From: Neurospora intermedia
Lineage: Eukaryota; Ascomycota; Sordariomycetes; Sordariales; Sordariaceae
Length of the DNA stretch: 64,000 nucleotides
Assembly (NCBI GenBank): GCA_037102815.1
Contig: BTPP01000010.1
Span: 806,001-870,000 of the forward strand
Direction: 5' to 3'
Below the pieces are notes generated by a model. It did no database searches. It was not told the origin of the DNA and saw only the letters and a program-made list of their open reading frames with translations. A program made the translations under genes and the position numbers. Shown here piece after piece: positions 1 through 13,860 of the stretch (its first letter is position 1; each line of letters opens with the position of its first letter).

Positions 1-3000
1 TACGTAAATAATATTAGGGAAGTAACGTCGGATATTGAAGGCCGGATAAATCCTTTCGTAAAGTTATTATTAAACTATTATTTAATAATTTTGAGCTCTT
101 AAAGAGATATAGATTTAGTTTTTGAGTATAGTAATTCGTTGTCCAATATTAATTCGATTTTATAATTGTAAAATTAATATTCCGGGAGTACTTTTACGTT
201 TATAGGGTTGGCTATTTTTAATAAGTCTTTATATTTATTTAGGAAGCGTTCCCTAATTTCCTTAGGGGTATACTTTAGTTTGGTAAATTTATTTATAAAC
301 TTCTATATATTTTCTTCGGAAATCCTATAAATATGGTTGATATTTATTAATTAGGTAAACTCTTTTTTATCTGTAGGGTTACTTTTTAAATTATAAATTT
401 AATTAACGAATACCCGGGCTATTTTTTTTAATTAAAGGGATATAATCGATATTCCTTCGTTTGTAACCTCCCTTTTGTAAACGTCGATAAGATTATAGAT
501 TTTAAAATCCTTAAAATATTTTTTATATAGTTCGCCTCTCCTTTTTATAATATTTATCTATACCTCTTCCGTTAGAGCGGGTATTAAAATTCGTAATTTA
601 TCCTTCTAGAATTTTTAAAGTTCTACTTAAGTAATAGAATTAATATAAACGCCTCTTATCTATATTATTATTATAAAAGCCTCTACGTTAATTAGTTTAA
701 AGTCCTTCGGATTAAGAGGATTTATTTTTAAATTTATTAATTTAAATTAGTAGAAGTAAGTATATTTAACTTATTTTAATCTCGCTATAATTTAAATTCT
801 TTAGCCTCCTTTTATTTCTATTATAATTCTGAATTTTATTGGCTTCTTTTTTAAACCGAAGGGTTCCTTAAATTTTCTAACCGTTACTAACTACGAAGGA
901 ACTTCTATTATTAATATTTAATTACTTTTTAGGGTTTCTATAGGGTAGATTAATATTTAATTGGCCGCTATCTACTTTATTAGTTAGGGTTTTTTAGAAT
1001 TAATAACCGTCCGCCGCTTTAGTACTTTAATTACCCGTTTCTCCTTATCCTACGGTACTTTAGGCTTAATCTCTATCTATAAGGTTACTACTAGTATTAG
1101 AATTGGAAATATTAATATTAATATTACTTTAACGATATCTACTATATTAATATAACTTCCAATATATCCTTTATTCTATATTATTTTATTAATTACTTAA
1201 TTAATATTTAAGTTATACAATTATAGCTATAGCTAGCCTAAGATTATAGAATATTCCTATACTAAATTAACTACGAAGAGTTTAATCGTTTCTTTATAGT
1301 ATCCAATCCGTATTATTATTTCTATATAGTATTTAACTTATTCTTTAAAGCCGCCGTCCGTTAAATATAGCGGTCCAACTTTATTAAATTTATATATTTT
1401 AAAATATATTTTTTCGGTAAAGGTCCTATTAATAAAGGCCTTCCCTATATAGTTGGAATTAATTAAGGATATATAATTAATTTTATTATTATATTAGGAG
1501 TACTAAAGATAGGTAAATAAGAGGGTAGTATTTTGTCTACCGATATTTAAGCTTTCTATAAATAAAGGTTCGCTTTTTTAGTAAGTAAGAGCCTATTAAA
1601 TACTTAATATATTTTCCTCTTTCCTAACCCTATTTTAATCCCCTCTAGGCCCTTAGATATATTTTAATCCAAGGGTTCGCTATTTCCCTATAGTTAGGCA
1701 GCGTTAGTCTCGGGAGCTACCGTTTTAGCTATATCCTTCGGGGGGGCTATAAAATTAGTTATAGTTCTAATATTTTATTTATTAGAACTACCGTTTTAAA
1801 TTCTATTACCCTTATTAGAACTAGTATTGTTAGTAATTTTAAGCCTACTATTATAATTAATCTAATTGCGGTATTTATAAATTTAATAACCGGGCTTACT
1901 ATATTTAATATATTATCTAACTATAAAGCGGGTTTAAACGACCTTTAGGTCGATTTTATTTATTTTAATACGGTCGATCTCTATTACTTGAGGGTCTTTA
2001 TATTTGTTACTATTATTATTACTACTATTATTATTATTATTACTATTATTATTAATCTAACTGCTATTATTATAGAAAGTAGTATTATTAAAAGACTTTA
2101 ATAAACTATAGTACAACTTTACCTATCCCTCCTAATTATTATAATTAGGGGTATTATATTAGTAAGATATTATAGTACGAAGATCCTTATTAACTTTATC
2201 CTTAAATATACGGACTTTTGTAGTTGTATTATAACTATACCTATCTACTAGTATAGTAAATTGAGTTTCGAAGTCGGTAAAGTTAGTAAATTTACTATTA
2301 GAACCTATACTGTATTTTAATTAGGCTATTACTTTTTTAAAAACGGCGACGACGTTACTCTACTAGAAATAAGAAGCTAAATAATCTAAGAATCCCTATC
2401 CCGTAGGTTAGTCCTAAGCGGTTAAGTAGTAAGGGTTATTTAGAATCTTTTTTATATTTGTAGCGATAATAACCCTAATTTCGCTACCTAAGTAGTTTAT
2501 AACGTATAGGAATTTAGTCTTCTTATTTATAAAATTATAATTATTAACCTCCTAACGGGTATAAATAGCCGTAAATTAAATAATAAATTAATTATAACGT
2601 TTAAATATATCCTTTTCTTTATTTATAAACTATTTAGGGTCTTTAATTAGATTGCGATAATAAATATAGGTATTAGTAATAGCCGGAATAAAGTAGTAGT
2701 ATCCTTTAGGATTTATAAAATAGTTATTAAGGCCTCTACTTCTATTTAGGCCTTTAGGGCCGTTAGGACCGCTGGGACCGCTAGGGCCGGAGCCTCCAAA
2801 TCCGCCGAATCCTCCCGATCCTCCGAATTTTTTAAATCTATTGCCTATTCCGGGCCTTAGGCCGGTAAATTCGCCGGCTCTTCCTATACCGTTAATACCG
2901 AACTTACTAGCGTTAGTACTATTAATAGTAATTCTTCTTATATTACTACTATTAATACGGCTAAAATTACCTATTCTTCCCTTAGGGACCTCCTTCTCTT

Positions 3001-3770
3001 TATTACTATTATTTATTTATACGAAGAATTTAGGGTTTTTAGTAATCGATTCTATTAATTTGGCTACCCTAAGCTAGGCTTCGATCTAAGTATTTTTAAA
3101 CTTCTATTTAATATAATCTAGCTTTTTTCGAAGAATTTTGGCCCGGCTAGCCTCGGCGAATATTTCCTTAAAATTAGTATTTATTTCTTTGAAGGTATTA
3201 TTTTAAAATTGGGACGCTATTAATAAATTAGTATACTACTATTCTACTGTAGCAACGTTGCGTTCTTTCTAACCTATAATAGTGTGTAAGGAATTATTAT
3301 TTAATTATAATAAAGTAATATTCTTCTATAGGACTATATTCTCCTTAATAATATTATTATACTTCTGCTGCTACTAGTTGATTTGAACGGTTTATTGAAT
3401 TTTAAGGGTTTCGAATATAGTAACGTAAGTTTTAAATCCCTCTACCTCCTTCTTAGAGGCGGCCGCTAGTTTATCCTTTACTTCGGTAATAGTATTAACT
3501 TTATTATTAAAATCCTTAAATTTAATATTAAAGTAATAAAATAACTTTATAACTTTTAGGGAGGCCTTAACCTTCTTAGTAAAGTCCTTAGGGACTAGGA
3601 GACTTATAGCCTCCTCTTTATAAATATATTAGAGTAGATCAAATCCTTTTAATAGTATTAGAAATACCTTACGCAAATTAATTTAATCCTACTAGAATTA
3701 CGGTTGACTATTAGAATTAAATATCTTATTATAATTTTAATTAATAATAATAAGTAGGTAATAAATAAAG
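1..3770 (-). mobile_element. Degenerate Ty3/Gypsy element A, gag and partial pol (minus strand)
   Basis: Read on the minus strand, about 3,650 down to 1,760 gives a long gag-like frame broken only by RIP-type stops. It has a helical region, then a Gly/Pro/Ser-rich segment at about 2,845-2,730 (repeated GFGG and GPS/GPN units), then a capsid-like part with a LGSEI...FLDYLASYF pattern. Near 1,900 there is a degenerate CCHC zinc-knuckle-like stretch in which the Cys codons have become Tyr. This order matches gag of fungal Gypsy elements. The remainder to position 1 should be the start of pol and leaves the window. The short open stretch at 2,841-3,077 on the plus strand is the antisense of this gag and not a gene. 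Confidence 0.6.
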
Positions 3771-4198
3771 AAGATATCGATAATTGCACTTACAATTCTA
3801 GTTATTAAATAATTCGTAGTACTTAATTGAAAATTCTCGCTTAGTATCGACCAATATTAAATACATCTTAATTAATTGCTAGCAATTACTCTAGTCGGCT
3901 AAATATAATCTCGTAAAGACTAAATTACTATAATAGTCTCTTACTACCTTTATTCTTTCCGAAATCACTTGTTACGCGTTAATACGATAGTTAGGTATAA
4001 TAAAGTATTACGGGGCGCAAGCAAGCACTAAGCTAAGACTTTAATTATTGTGCGAGGAATAGGAAGAGAATCCTGTGCGCGTACGAGAACTATGTAGGGC
4101 ACGCTGTAGGTCCAATACACGGACCACAGCACGTATATACGTAATTACTATACTACACTCAGATAACTACAAGCTAGCTGCACCACTGCAGTACAACA
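3771..4198 (-). repeat. Probable 5' LTR of element A, partly spared from RIP
   Basis: This stretch lies immediately upstream (minus-strand sense) of the gag frame of element A. It abuts the broken Tc1 transposase fragment that starts at about 4,199. On the minus strand it would begin with TGTTGTACTGC at 4,198, consistent with an LTR that starts in TG. The part at about 4,010-4,198 keeps many CA and TG dinucleotides and is visibly less mutated than anything else in the first 26 kb. The inner boundary near 3,770 is only approximate because the partner LTR lies outside the window. Confidence 0.4.
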
Positions 4199-4352
4199 CC
4201 TATCTATATATAGGAATATAGTAGTAATGCTTATAATAAGAGCATTATAATAAAAATCTATTATTTTAGAGGACGGTTCTCTTTACGGATAAATCAATTA
4301 TTAAAAAGGGAGGTAATAAAAAACGATATTAAGTTTTCCGGCTAAAGGGTAA
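4199..4352 (+). mobile_element. Tc1-type transposase, 5' fragment (split element)
   Basis: In one frame (allowing RIP stops to be Trp) the segment reads as the middle of a Tc1-family transposase: an ...EHYN...LLF*RTVLFTDKS... pattern followed by KKGGNKKRY*VFRLKG. The Asp of the FTD motif (codon 4,288-4,290) would be the first catalytic Asp of the DDE triad. The frame stops abruptly at 4,352, where the 5' LTR of element B begins. The rest of the same transposase lies at 26,684-27,290, so this is one gene split by a later insertion. Its left side is cut off at about 4,199 by element A. Confidence 0.7.
4349..4352. repeat. Target-site duplication GTAA, left copy of element B
   Basis: GTAA directly precedes the 5' LTR and is repeated exactly after the 3' LTR at 26,680-26,683. 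A 4-bp duplication is usual for a Ty3/Gypsy integrase. Confidence 0.65.
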
Positions 4353-5056
4353 TGATTTGGGGTGGTATACGGGGACATATACGTTGATTTATTTTCTGTA
4401 ATAATTTTTTTTTTTTTTTTCGAACCTTTAATAAGGGTATTGGATCAGAGGGTATACTTTCTAGACTAGATAGAGCTAAATAATTAGTATTAATAGAAGA
4501 TAAAAGAATGTAGGACCAATTTGATAAAATAATGGATTAGAAAAGATAGAAAAATAGGGATAATAGAGGAAGAAAAAGAGAAAAAGGGGATAGGTAGGAT
4601 ATTGAACTTTAGGAGATGAGACAATAGATTATTACAATATTCTTTTCTTTATTATACTAGATAATTAGTCTTAGTTTAATATTCTTAATTGAATAAAATA
4701 ATAGTTCTTAGTAATCTCTAATCATTTACCTCTTCTTATTTTATTGTACTAAATAATCCTTCATCCCTCTAGAGGGAATATACACTTATTTCTCTATTTA
4801 CTTATAGGAAGAAGATACTAAAAGATCTATTAGCTATTTTCGTTTTGTAGTAGCAATTGAATATTTAGCTATTCAACGGATATAAAACCTTAGTAAATTA
4901 TATTTGGCCCGATGCCTCTTATCTCAACTATTTAGAAAGGCTTGAAAATTACTTACTATTCTACTAGATTAGACAATTAAAAACTACGGTCCTTATATAT
5001 TACTTTGGTTATAATAATATAATTATTATTATTATTATAGTTTTCTCGCTATTTCA
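4353..5056 (+). repeat. 5' LTR of element B (704 bp)
   Basis: This segment is repeated in the same orientation at 25,976-26,679, and both copies are 704 bp long. It starts TGATTTGGGG and ends CATTTCA-like (CTATTTCA here), fitting the TG...CA rule. Differences between the copies are overwhelmingly C/T and G/A, as expected from RIP; this copy has more TA and fewer CA/TG than the right one. It contains a run of about 15 T near 4,408-4,421 and purine-rich blocks at about 4,545-4,600. Confidence 0.82.
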
Positions 5057-8000
5057 AATTAATAATAAGGATGAAATAAGTGTTAAAACCCTATACTAAA
5101 TTAGTTAAAACGAATATAGGGACTTTATAATTTCCTATCCTCGTTGAGGTTTATTTAATATTCGCTAGCGACGTTTAATTAATCGTTATAAAGAAGTTTA
5201 AATAATTTTATTTCAGAGAAGTATAAAGATCCTTAGTACCGGATGTTTACTACAGCCCGGGGCCTTCAATAGTATTCGATATATAACTATATTAGTGACT
5301 ATACTACGATTATTAATAATATAATTAATTAGTAGTTATCTAACTATTGTTTGGATATAACGTTAGAGTACGAATAATAGTATAAGTAATTAATAAGAAA
5401 AATAGAGGAATAAATATCCAAACGGTAATAATTGAATATAAGTAAGTATAGACGATAAATAAGTTACTAAATAGTAATAGTTCGACTATATAACTTAATA
5501 AATAAACGAATATTCGATTAATAGTATTAGAATAATAATAAGAATAAACAATTAATAAACTATTTAAGCGGTAGTTTAATTGAAAAATTATCCGAAGAAC
5601 GATAAATAACGAAAAAATCCGCTAATAATTAGGGTAGGTATTAGTATTAAACTTTTAAGGACTAATATCCTTAAATCTATAATATATAGCCTCTACGTAA
5701 GTGTAGAAAAATTAGATAGTACTTGGACCCCTTTTCTTCGAAGGCTTATAATTAATTCCTATAAAGGAAGGGTACTAGTTATTACCTCCGAATTCTTCCT
5801 TTACGTAATATATTAGCAATTATTATTAATAGATTCTTAGGATTGTAATTATTACTGTTATTGCGTTTCAAAAATTAAAAGGAAGTAATTAATTATTATA
5901 AGCCTTTATTAAAAGGGTTTTAATAATAATATTATTATTATAGAACGAGAACTACCGCTTTCGAATACCAATAATAGAAGTAGAGAGGTAGAAAAGGTAG
6001 AGGGTAAAAATTAAAGAGGTTCCTTTTACTTAGAGAAAGAAAGAGGAAAGGAATATTAAAAGAATAAAAAAAGAGGAAAACTAATTGGAAATTTCTAATT
6101 AGAGAAGGTATAATAGTATAATAATACCTAATTAGTAGGAAAATAAATAAAAAGGGGGATTGGGGACCTCTAGATTAAAAGAAGAGAAAAAGGGGTAAGT
6201 AAATTAATTAGTACGTAAAGTAGTATAGATAATACTAACCGGATTTAAAATAATAGAAATATCTTTATAGCTCTAACTCTATATATTAATTAAGAAGTAT
6301 TAGATTAGCTTCTTATATTAGTACTAGAATTATTTTTATTATTTTTCCTAATTCCTACTCTTCTTTTTTCGACCCCTATATTAGAAATTACCTTTTTCCC
6401 CTTTCTAAAATTTAATTAATCTTCGACTCCTTTACTAATTTAAATAAGAAACCAATTGCCAAACCCTTTTGAGAATCCTTCGTTAAATTAACCCGGTCCT
6501 ACTTATACCCTATACTCGTATATTTTATCCGCCTTTATATTTAATTTTCGAATTTAATATCCGCTTTTTTATACTATTCTTTTATAACCTATCTAATTAC
6601 CTTTAGGACTTTATTATACTAAATTAGAGATTAACTATTCCTAAAGTTTTAAATTTAAATAGTATTTTTTTACCTACTAAGATCCCTATCCTATTATTTT
6701 TATTTCTACCCCTTTTAATTATTATTAGGGTCCTTCTTTAGGATTCTTAGGACCTAATATTATAATTATATAGCCTAATTAATAGTAAAAACCTAAGTAC
6801 GAAGTATAGCAAACTTTAAGTAAAAACCTATTAAATAGAGACCTACTTAAAGGACTATCTAATATATACCTAATATAAATATTAATAGGTAAGATTCTTA
6901 TAATTTCCTTTGTAAAAAACTACGTACTTAAAGCTAAATTTAAAGGGAAGTATATCTTTAGGTATTTAAAAGAGTTTAATAATAAGGTTTAAAGCTATTA
7001 CCTTTCTAATAAAGCTAAACTAAATATTTAGTACTAGTAATATATACTAGATACCCGAAAAACTTATAAAGAGATAGCGAATAATACTATTATTAAAGGT
7101 ATTTAAATATAGAAAGAATTCTATTGTCGTTTTAAGTAAGAATTCTTAGTATTGGACTTAAATTAGATAAATAATAAAACTACTATACTAAAGGTCTTCT
7201 ATAGTAAATTTATCCTTTATAATAGAGAAAAGATCGTTAAAGCTATATTTAAATATTTAATACTCCTAATAAAATAACCCAAAAAAGAAAAGGACTTTAT
7301 TTAATCTATAATTATTCGCAATTTCTATAAGAAATTTACGAAAAGAATTAAAAGGATAATTATAACGACTATAGGGCTTAAAGAAAAAGTCTATTAAATA
7401 ACCTAATTATAGTTCTATACTAATATAATAAAGATTATCTATAAATACTTCGACTTTAAAGATAACGCTTATATTAATAATAAGGAAGATGATTTATTAA
7501 ACGATAGTTTAGGTATAGTATTAATTAAGAAGAGAATATTAGTAATTATTAATAAGAAAAATAGCCTAATCGGATTAAATAGTAATTCTAACTAACCTTT
7601 GTGTAAGAAAACTCCTTCAACGACCCAAACTGCCGCTTTAGCGCCCACTATATTTTATTTAACTGAAAAATTAAATATTAAAAAGATAATTAAAGAATTT
7701 AATTAAATAAGGATTATATAGTCTCAATTCGACGAAAAACTAGTAAAGAAATAAAAAAAGGAAGTTTAAATTAATTTTTTATTAATAATTAAATAGGGTT
7801 ACGCTACTAGCGAAGGAGGAGGCTATATAGGTAGTACTTCCGTAAGAAGCCGAAGCGGAAAAAGAAATAATAGAGGAAGTAATTAGAATTGTAGGGACGG
7901 ACGTTAAATCTATTATTATTAGTATAATAGTAATTATTATTAAAATTAATATTAAAAAATAGTTAATAATATTTAAAAAGGCAAATTAATTATTTATCGG

Positions 8001-9600
8001 CCTCGAAATCCTACGCTTGCCTTATAAATAACTATTACAATCGGTAATAGAGAGGATTATAATAATTATATTCCTAACGAAGCGATAGTTTCGGCTATTA
8101 AAGACGGGAAGTTGGGACTTCTAATGCAATTTTAAATAGTAGTTTATAAGATATTTCCTAAATATAAAACTATTTTCAATTATTAGGAGAAGAATATTTG
8201 GGTACTAAAAAAAAAATATAGGTTCGAATTAGAGTTTTCTCTATTACCTAATAATATACGTAGCCGGTAATAGTAAAGGAATAGTAATTCAAATACTTCT
8301 ATAAATATAATAGGTACTAATTTATTAAATTACTATTATATAACTAACGGATTAAATATTACTTAAAAAATCTACCGAAGATTTTTAATTAAATATAAAA
8401 TTATTACAATTCGCCAAACGCTAATAGAATACCCCCAAACCTTTAGTACCCACTTTACTAGAATAATTAATATTATTAAAAATTACTTAATTCAACCGTT
8501 ATTTTAAGAATAAATATTTAGAGAAGTACTTCTAAGGAACGTTTTAAAAGAATTTAGCCTTATAATTATAGAACCTATACTACCTTTAATTAATAATTTA
8601 CTAAGTTTACTTTCCGAAGGAATATTAGAATTAATAAACAATATTATAGTTATTGGATAAGTACTCTCTTCTTTATACTACGTAAAAGCTCTTATAACTT
8701 CTATTAAGTAATTTAAATATTAAAATCCTTTTACTTTTTAGGTATAATTTATATGTAGAATAAGGGACGATTATATATATTTCCTCTAGAGACTTTAATT
8801 TTTAGATTGTTAAATTGAAAATACTTATTAGATAATAGTTAGTATAGCGTTTAATTTGAGGTTATATAATTAAGAGATTAGTATTATAGAGCCTAATAAA
8901 TAATTTATAAGCCTTATAAGGGAAATATCTTTTCCTAATTATTTTAATAAATAGCTGCGGTAAATAGACGCTATTAATAATAATACTATTATATTCGAGA
9001 ATAATATACTTTAACTCCCTGCCCTAGAGTTTAATTAACTGCCTCCGGTAACCCGGCTAATAAAGATCCTTAGGCTAATAGTAGAAAATAAAGTAATTAA
9101 TCTATTAACCCCGGATTTTAATAAGGAAAATACATCTGTAAAACCTACCGCTTTATCCTTTATAAAATTTACTAGAATTATTAATACTAATACTATTATA
9201 AAGGAAGCTATTAAAAGGGTTAAAGAATAATACCCTCTTATATTTAAAACTATCGATTATAATATTCCCTATTGGATTAGGGAACTATACTATATAGATT
9301 AATAATTTATAATAATATTTATTACTCTAATTTAATATAAAATTAGTTTAAATAAAGATAATATTACTAGAATCTCCTATAAAGGTAGTACAATAACCGA
9401 TTAATTTAAAGAAGCGAATTAAATTATTCCTATAACCTAATATAAAATTAATAGTATATTTATTAAAGGGATAATAAGTAAAATAACCGAAAGATAAAAC
9501 TCTATTAAAACCTCTATTTACTACTTAGATTAAAAATTAAATAGTATAACCAAACTTATTCGGGAAGATATACTAAAGTCCGCTTTCTAATATATAGTAG
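5057..9600 (+). mobile_element. Element B internal region: leader and gag remnant
   Basis: This follows the 5' LTR. The first kilobase is non-coding in appearance. From about 6,200 a plus-strand frame interrupted only by RIP-type stops can be followed. At 6,900-7,250 it has the look of a fungal Gypsy gag, with a helical ...EFNNKV...YYLS.KAKLN... pattern and ...EFLVLDL... later. Around 7,800-7,880 there is a Gly/Ser/Arg-rich stretch typical of the nucleocapsid end. No intact coding sequence remains. A minus-strand open stretch at 9,647-9,838 is chance. Confidence 0.55.
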
Positions 9601-9849
9601 AAGTAATTACTCCTATACAACTATATACCTACTTAAACAAACTTTCCTAACTATTATATCTAAGGAATACAATTAGAATATCTATTCTACCAACTTTATT
9701 TATCTCCCTATAATAAAAAGGGCTAAAGATTAGAGCCCTCCTTAATATAAGCGTAGAAGTAAATACAATTATATATAATATAACTAAAGAGTACAATTTA
9801 ACTATTACTAATACCGGGGTATTTAATACAAATAACAATAGAGATAGAC

Positions 9850-12800
9850 GAAACTTTATTAAAGAAGCCTATAATTAAATATAGTTGGCTAATATTCTAT
9901 AGGAAATATACTTCTTCGTTACTAATACTTACCTACTATATTATAATATTATATTTAGACAGCTATTCTTTAAAAATGCCTAAATAAAATTAAATTATTT
10001 AATATATAGTATCGAATTAATTAATGTATTAATAGAAGAAATAATCGTTAAAACTATACTAATTCCGAAAGAGAAAGCGAGGCTAAATGTATAAATAATA
10101 CTATATATTTAGGAATTCGACAAATAACCGTCTACCCTAAATAGGTTTGCCAACTATTTAGGGGTTAACTTTAGAATTAATATATTAATTCCTATTTAGT
10201 ATAATAATAAAATTTAAAATAAAATCCTTAAATAAATTAAAAATTCAATAATTAATAAATTATTAGACTATTTACAAGATATTTAAAAAAGACGTTACGT
10301 ATTGAGGAAGGCCGTTTTAAGGTTCTTCTAAGAGTTTTTGTAGGACGAACTATTTAATAATAAATAATTCGAAAGATTTTTATTTAAAAACTTTAATAAT
10401 ACCGACTATAATAATTTAAATAACGTACTTAATATTATAATTATAAGGAGTACTCCCTATTCTATAGTAGAAGAAAAGGAACTCGCTATAGAATTTAAAA
10501 AGCAAATATATAACTTTATCTAATATTAGGCGTCGGTATAATAATTAAAGCGTATAAATAAAAGGGAGAAAAATTATAAAAGTAATAAGCCTATACCTAC
10601 TAACGTAAAGGCTAATTAATTACTATTATACGAAATAATACCCTCTAAGAATTTCGCTATTTATATTATATATAAACGGAAAAATTAGAAGGTATTACCA
10701 ATCGACGATATACCTTCTAATAATTCAAAGCTAGAAGGAAACTTAGAATAGAAATTATAGTATTTTACAACTTTAAAAGATAAATTAGAACAACGATAAT
10801 AGACTTATCTATTACTATAGAATAAAATTATTATACTATATTTCTTAAATATATTTAAAGGAGAATAACTAACCCTCGAACGCCTACAAACTATATTTAA
10901 CGGTTTATACAATAATCTAATTAAGGAAGAGTAAGAAATATTTATTTATATTCTTCAAAACTATAAAGTAATTCTCGTATAGAATTTTAATTATATAAGA
11001 AAGATTAAACCTAACGTTTTCCCTCCTTAAGAGATTAGAACTATCTTATATTTGGTATAATAATATAAATTAATTCTAATTTTAAAAACTAACTATTAAA
11101 GAGTCTATAAACTATTAAAAAATAGAATCTAGCGAGGAACGTTGGAAGATAATTATACTACCTACTAAAATAATTAGTTTTTAATATCTAAAAAGAATAG
11201 AGGCTTTTAATTAATTAATAATACCCAACGGATTAATGCAACTACTTTACGTAATTTTAATATCCCTCCTAATTATAAAGAATTTAGTAAAGAATTTAGA
11301 GAATTTAAAATACTTTCCCTTCTTAACCTTTTCTCTAAATATAACCAAATTCCTTTTAATAAGAAGAGTAAGGATATTACTACCTTCCAAAGTATAATAA
11401 AAGTAAAGAGAATAACTATACTACCCTAAGGAGGAACGAATTCTATTATTTAATTTTCTCGGGCTATAACTAGGGTATTATATAATTTAATCCCTACTAT
11501 TTATCGACCCTACTTAGATAATATTTATATTAAATTAATTACTATAGATTATAACGGATTCGAAATTAGATTTAGTATATGTAAGTACGTTCTTAATTAT
11601 TTAATTAATATTAATAAAGTCCTAATTTATATTGAACTTAGTAATTATATTATTATAACCGAAAAGTTTAAATAATATTAGCCCGAAATTAAATTCGTAG
11701 GATACTTTTACTTAAAGGATAGTAAACGACCTTCCCCTTATAAAGTTTCTAAAATCCTTTAATAGGAAGATTATAAATTTATTAAATAGAAAGGTAAAGA
11801 ATTCTAGTAATTAAGAACCTTCCTAAGGATTATTAAGTACTACCGAATTTAAATTAAAGATTTCGCTATAATAACTTAACCCTTATATACTTTATTAAAG
11901 AAAAATACTAGATAGTAATAAATAGAGAATAAATAATTTACTTTAAAATACTTATAATATAAAATTCTATTAGCTCCTTATCTTATACTTATTATTTATA
12001 ATAACGACCGGTATAAGGATATTTTCCTTATAATAAACGTATTACTAATCGGTTAGAGGGCAGTTATTAAATAAGTCGGGCTAAATAGTAAGCGCTACCC
12101 TTATTAATTCGAAAGCAATATTTAATTAAACGCTAAAAAAAAGTATAACGCTACTAAACGAGAACTTCGTAAGCTACTTTATATTTTAAAGCAACTAAAA
12201 CGCTACCTATTTAATATCTATTTTATTATTAAAATTAATTCTCAAATTATAATCTACTAATTAAATAGAATAATATTTAATATCCTAATAATAATAATTA
12301 TACATTAGATTACTCAAATTCAACTATTTAATTTTGAAATTAAATATATCCTAAGAAAGAAAAATATTATTACTAATAACCTTTCCTATATACCTCCTTC
12401 GGTAGTAAATTAGCGGAATAAAGCTAAGGAAGAAGATATTAACAACTTTATAAACTAATAAATCTATATAGTAAAATTTAATAGAATATTAGATTAAGGG
12501 AAAAAAAATTAAAAACCTTTAAAGGGTCGGTAGATTTACAATTTTTAAAGAATCGTTAGGTACCTCTAAACGTTGGAACTACCTATTAATTTAATTACCG
12601 AATTAGAATAATAGCGCTTCAAAACCGAAATTCTAAAATTCTTCTTTTATAAAAGGGCTTTATAATTATACCCTACAAATATTAATTAAGTACTATATAG
12701 ACTTATAAATAACAATACTAATTACAATATTATCTTTCGTAAATATTATAATAAAGTTAGCTATAAGGGAAGAGAAGCAATTTATTACCGTATTACTAAC

Positions 12801-13860
12801 TTCTATTAATAGAAGGGTATTTATTCCTATATAGAAAAATATATTAAATCCTACTTAAACTATTAAAAATAGAATCCTAAATAGTTTATTAATACTTTTT
12901 AATATACTAATTCGTTACTATAACCCTTTTATAAATAAATATTAAATATCCAATATATACTAGGGAAGGACGGTAAAAGAATTAGAATTATTAAAGTACA
13001 GAATAACCTTACTAATTATATAGAGGCAAATATCCTCCCTATAATAAATTTAAAGTATATAGTTCGCTTTATTAAAATATAAATCATTTATCAATAAGGC
13101 CTACCCTTATTAATCATCGTTAATAGCAGTTCGGAATTTTAGAAAGATTATAATAACTTATTATAAAAGTTCAATATCCCTTTTATAAAGATCTTACCCT
13201 ATAATTCTAAGGTAAATAGAGTAAATAAATCTAAGTACTTCCTAATTACAATAGTACTTATAAAGTTCACTAGCGGTATAGGGAATAATTAGAAGCCCTA
13301 ACTACCTTACATTTTATTTACAAATTAAATTATAATCCGGGGAAACTATAATTTTATTCCCTTCTACTTCAATTATAGATATAATCCTATTTCGCTAATT
13401 AAATTTAACCTACTATCTTAGAGAATTATACAATAGGGTAATATATAGGATAATAAATTATTTAAAGCCTAGCTCAATTTAATATTTACTAGAACCTATT
13501 TATTATAAAATAGTAAATATAAATTTAATTTTACTACTAAACGAATCTTAATAATAAGGTAGAAAGCTATAGAATACTATAATTCAATAAATAAAAGTAA
13601 AATTAGGCCCAATATTATAAAACTACAGGTAGGAGATTTAGTACTAATTTATAATTATATTCGATAAATCAATATAAGTTCGGTTAGAAAATTAATTTAC
13701 CGCTAACTTAGTCCTTTTCGAATTAAAAAGATTACCTCCAAATATAAATACCTCTTAAAAACCTTAAATAGTATTAATATTACTACTTCCTACCCGGTTG
13801 AAAGGATTAAAAAATATTTTTTATATAATAATATATAATTAAAATTAAATTGTAATATAA
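9850..13860 (+). pseudogene. Element B pol (RT, RNase H, integrase, chromodomain-like end), RIP-inactivated Ty3/Gypsy
   Basis: A long plus-strand frame broken by TAG/TAA at Trp/Gln positions reads as Gypsy pol. Reverse transcriptase is recognisable at about 11,170-11,800: a FSKYNQIPF...TTFQS pattern, then YLDN at 11,511-11,522 in place of the catalytic YLDD, and a later GYF motif. The connection and RNase H follow at about 11,850-12,250 (...RYP..FESN...LNA..KYNATKREL). Integrase occupies about 12,600-13,500. The end near 13,630-13,850 has a chromodomain-like ...PFRIKKITSKYKYLLKTL... pattern. Order RT, RNase H, IN identifies Ty3/Gypsy and not Copia. The frame cannot encode a functional enzyme. 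Confidence 0.82.

Noticed and set aside
2841-3077. 78-codon open plus-strand stretch, very hydrophobic (Leu/Ile-rich).
   Set aside because: It is the antisense of the Gly/Pro-rich gag of element A on the minus strand; RIP composition makes it look like a membrane peptide.
9647-9838. 63-codon minus-strand stretch.
   Set aside because: Antisense to the RIP-mutated internal coding region of element B, with no motif.
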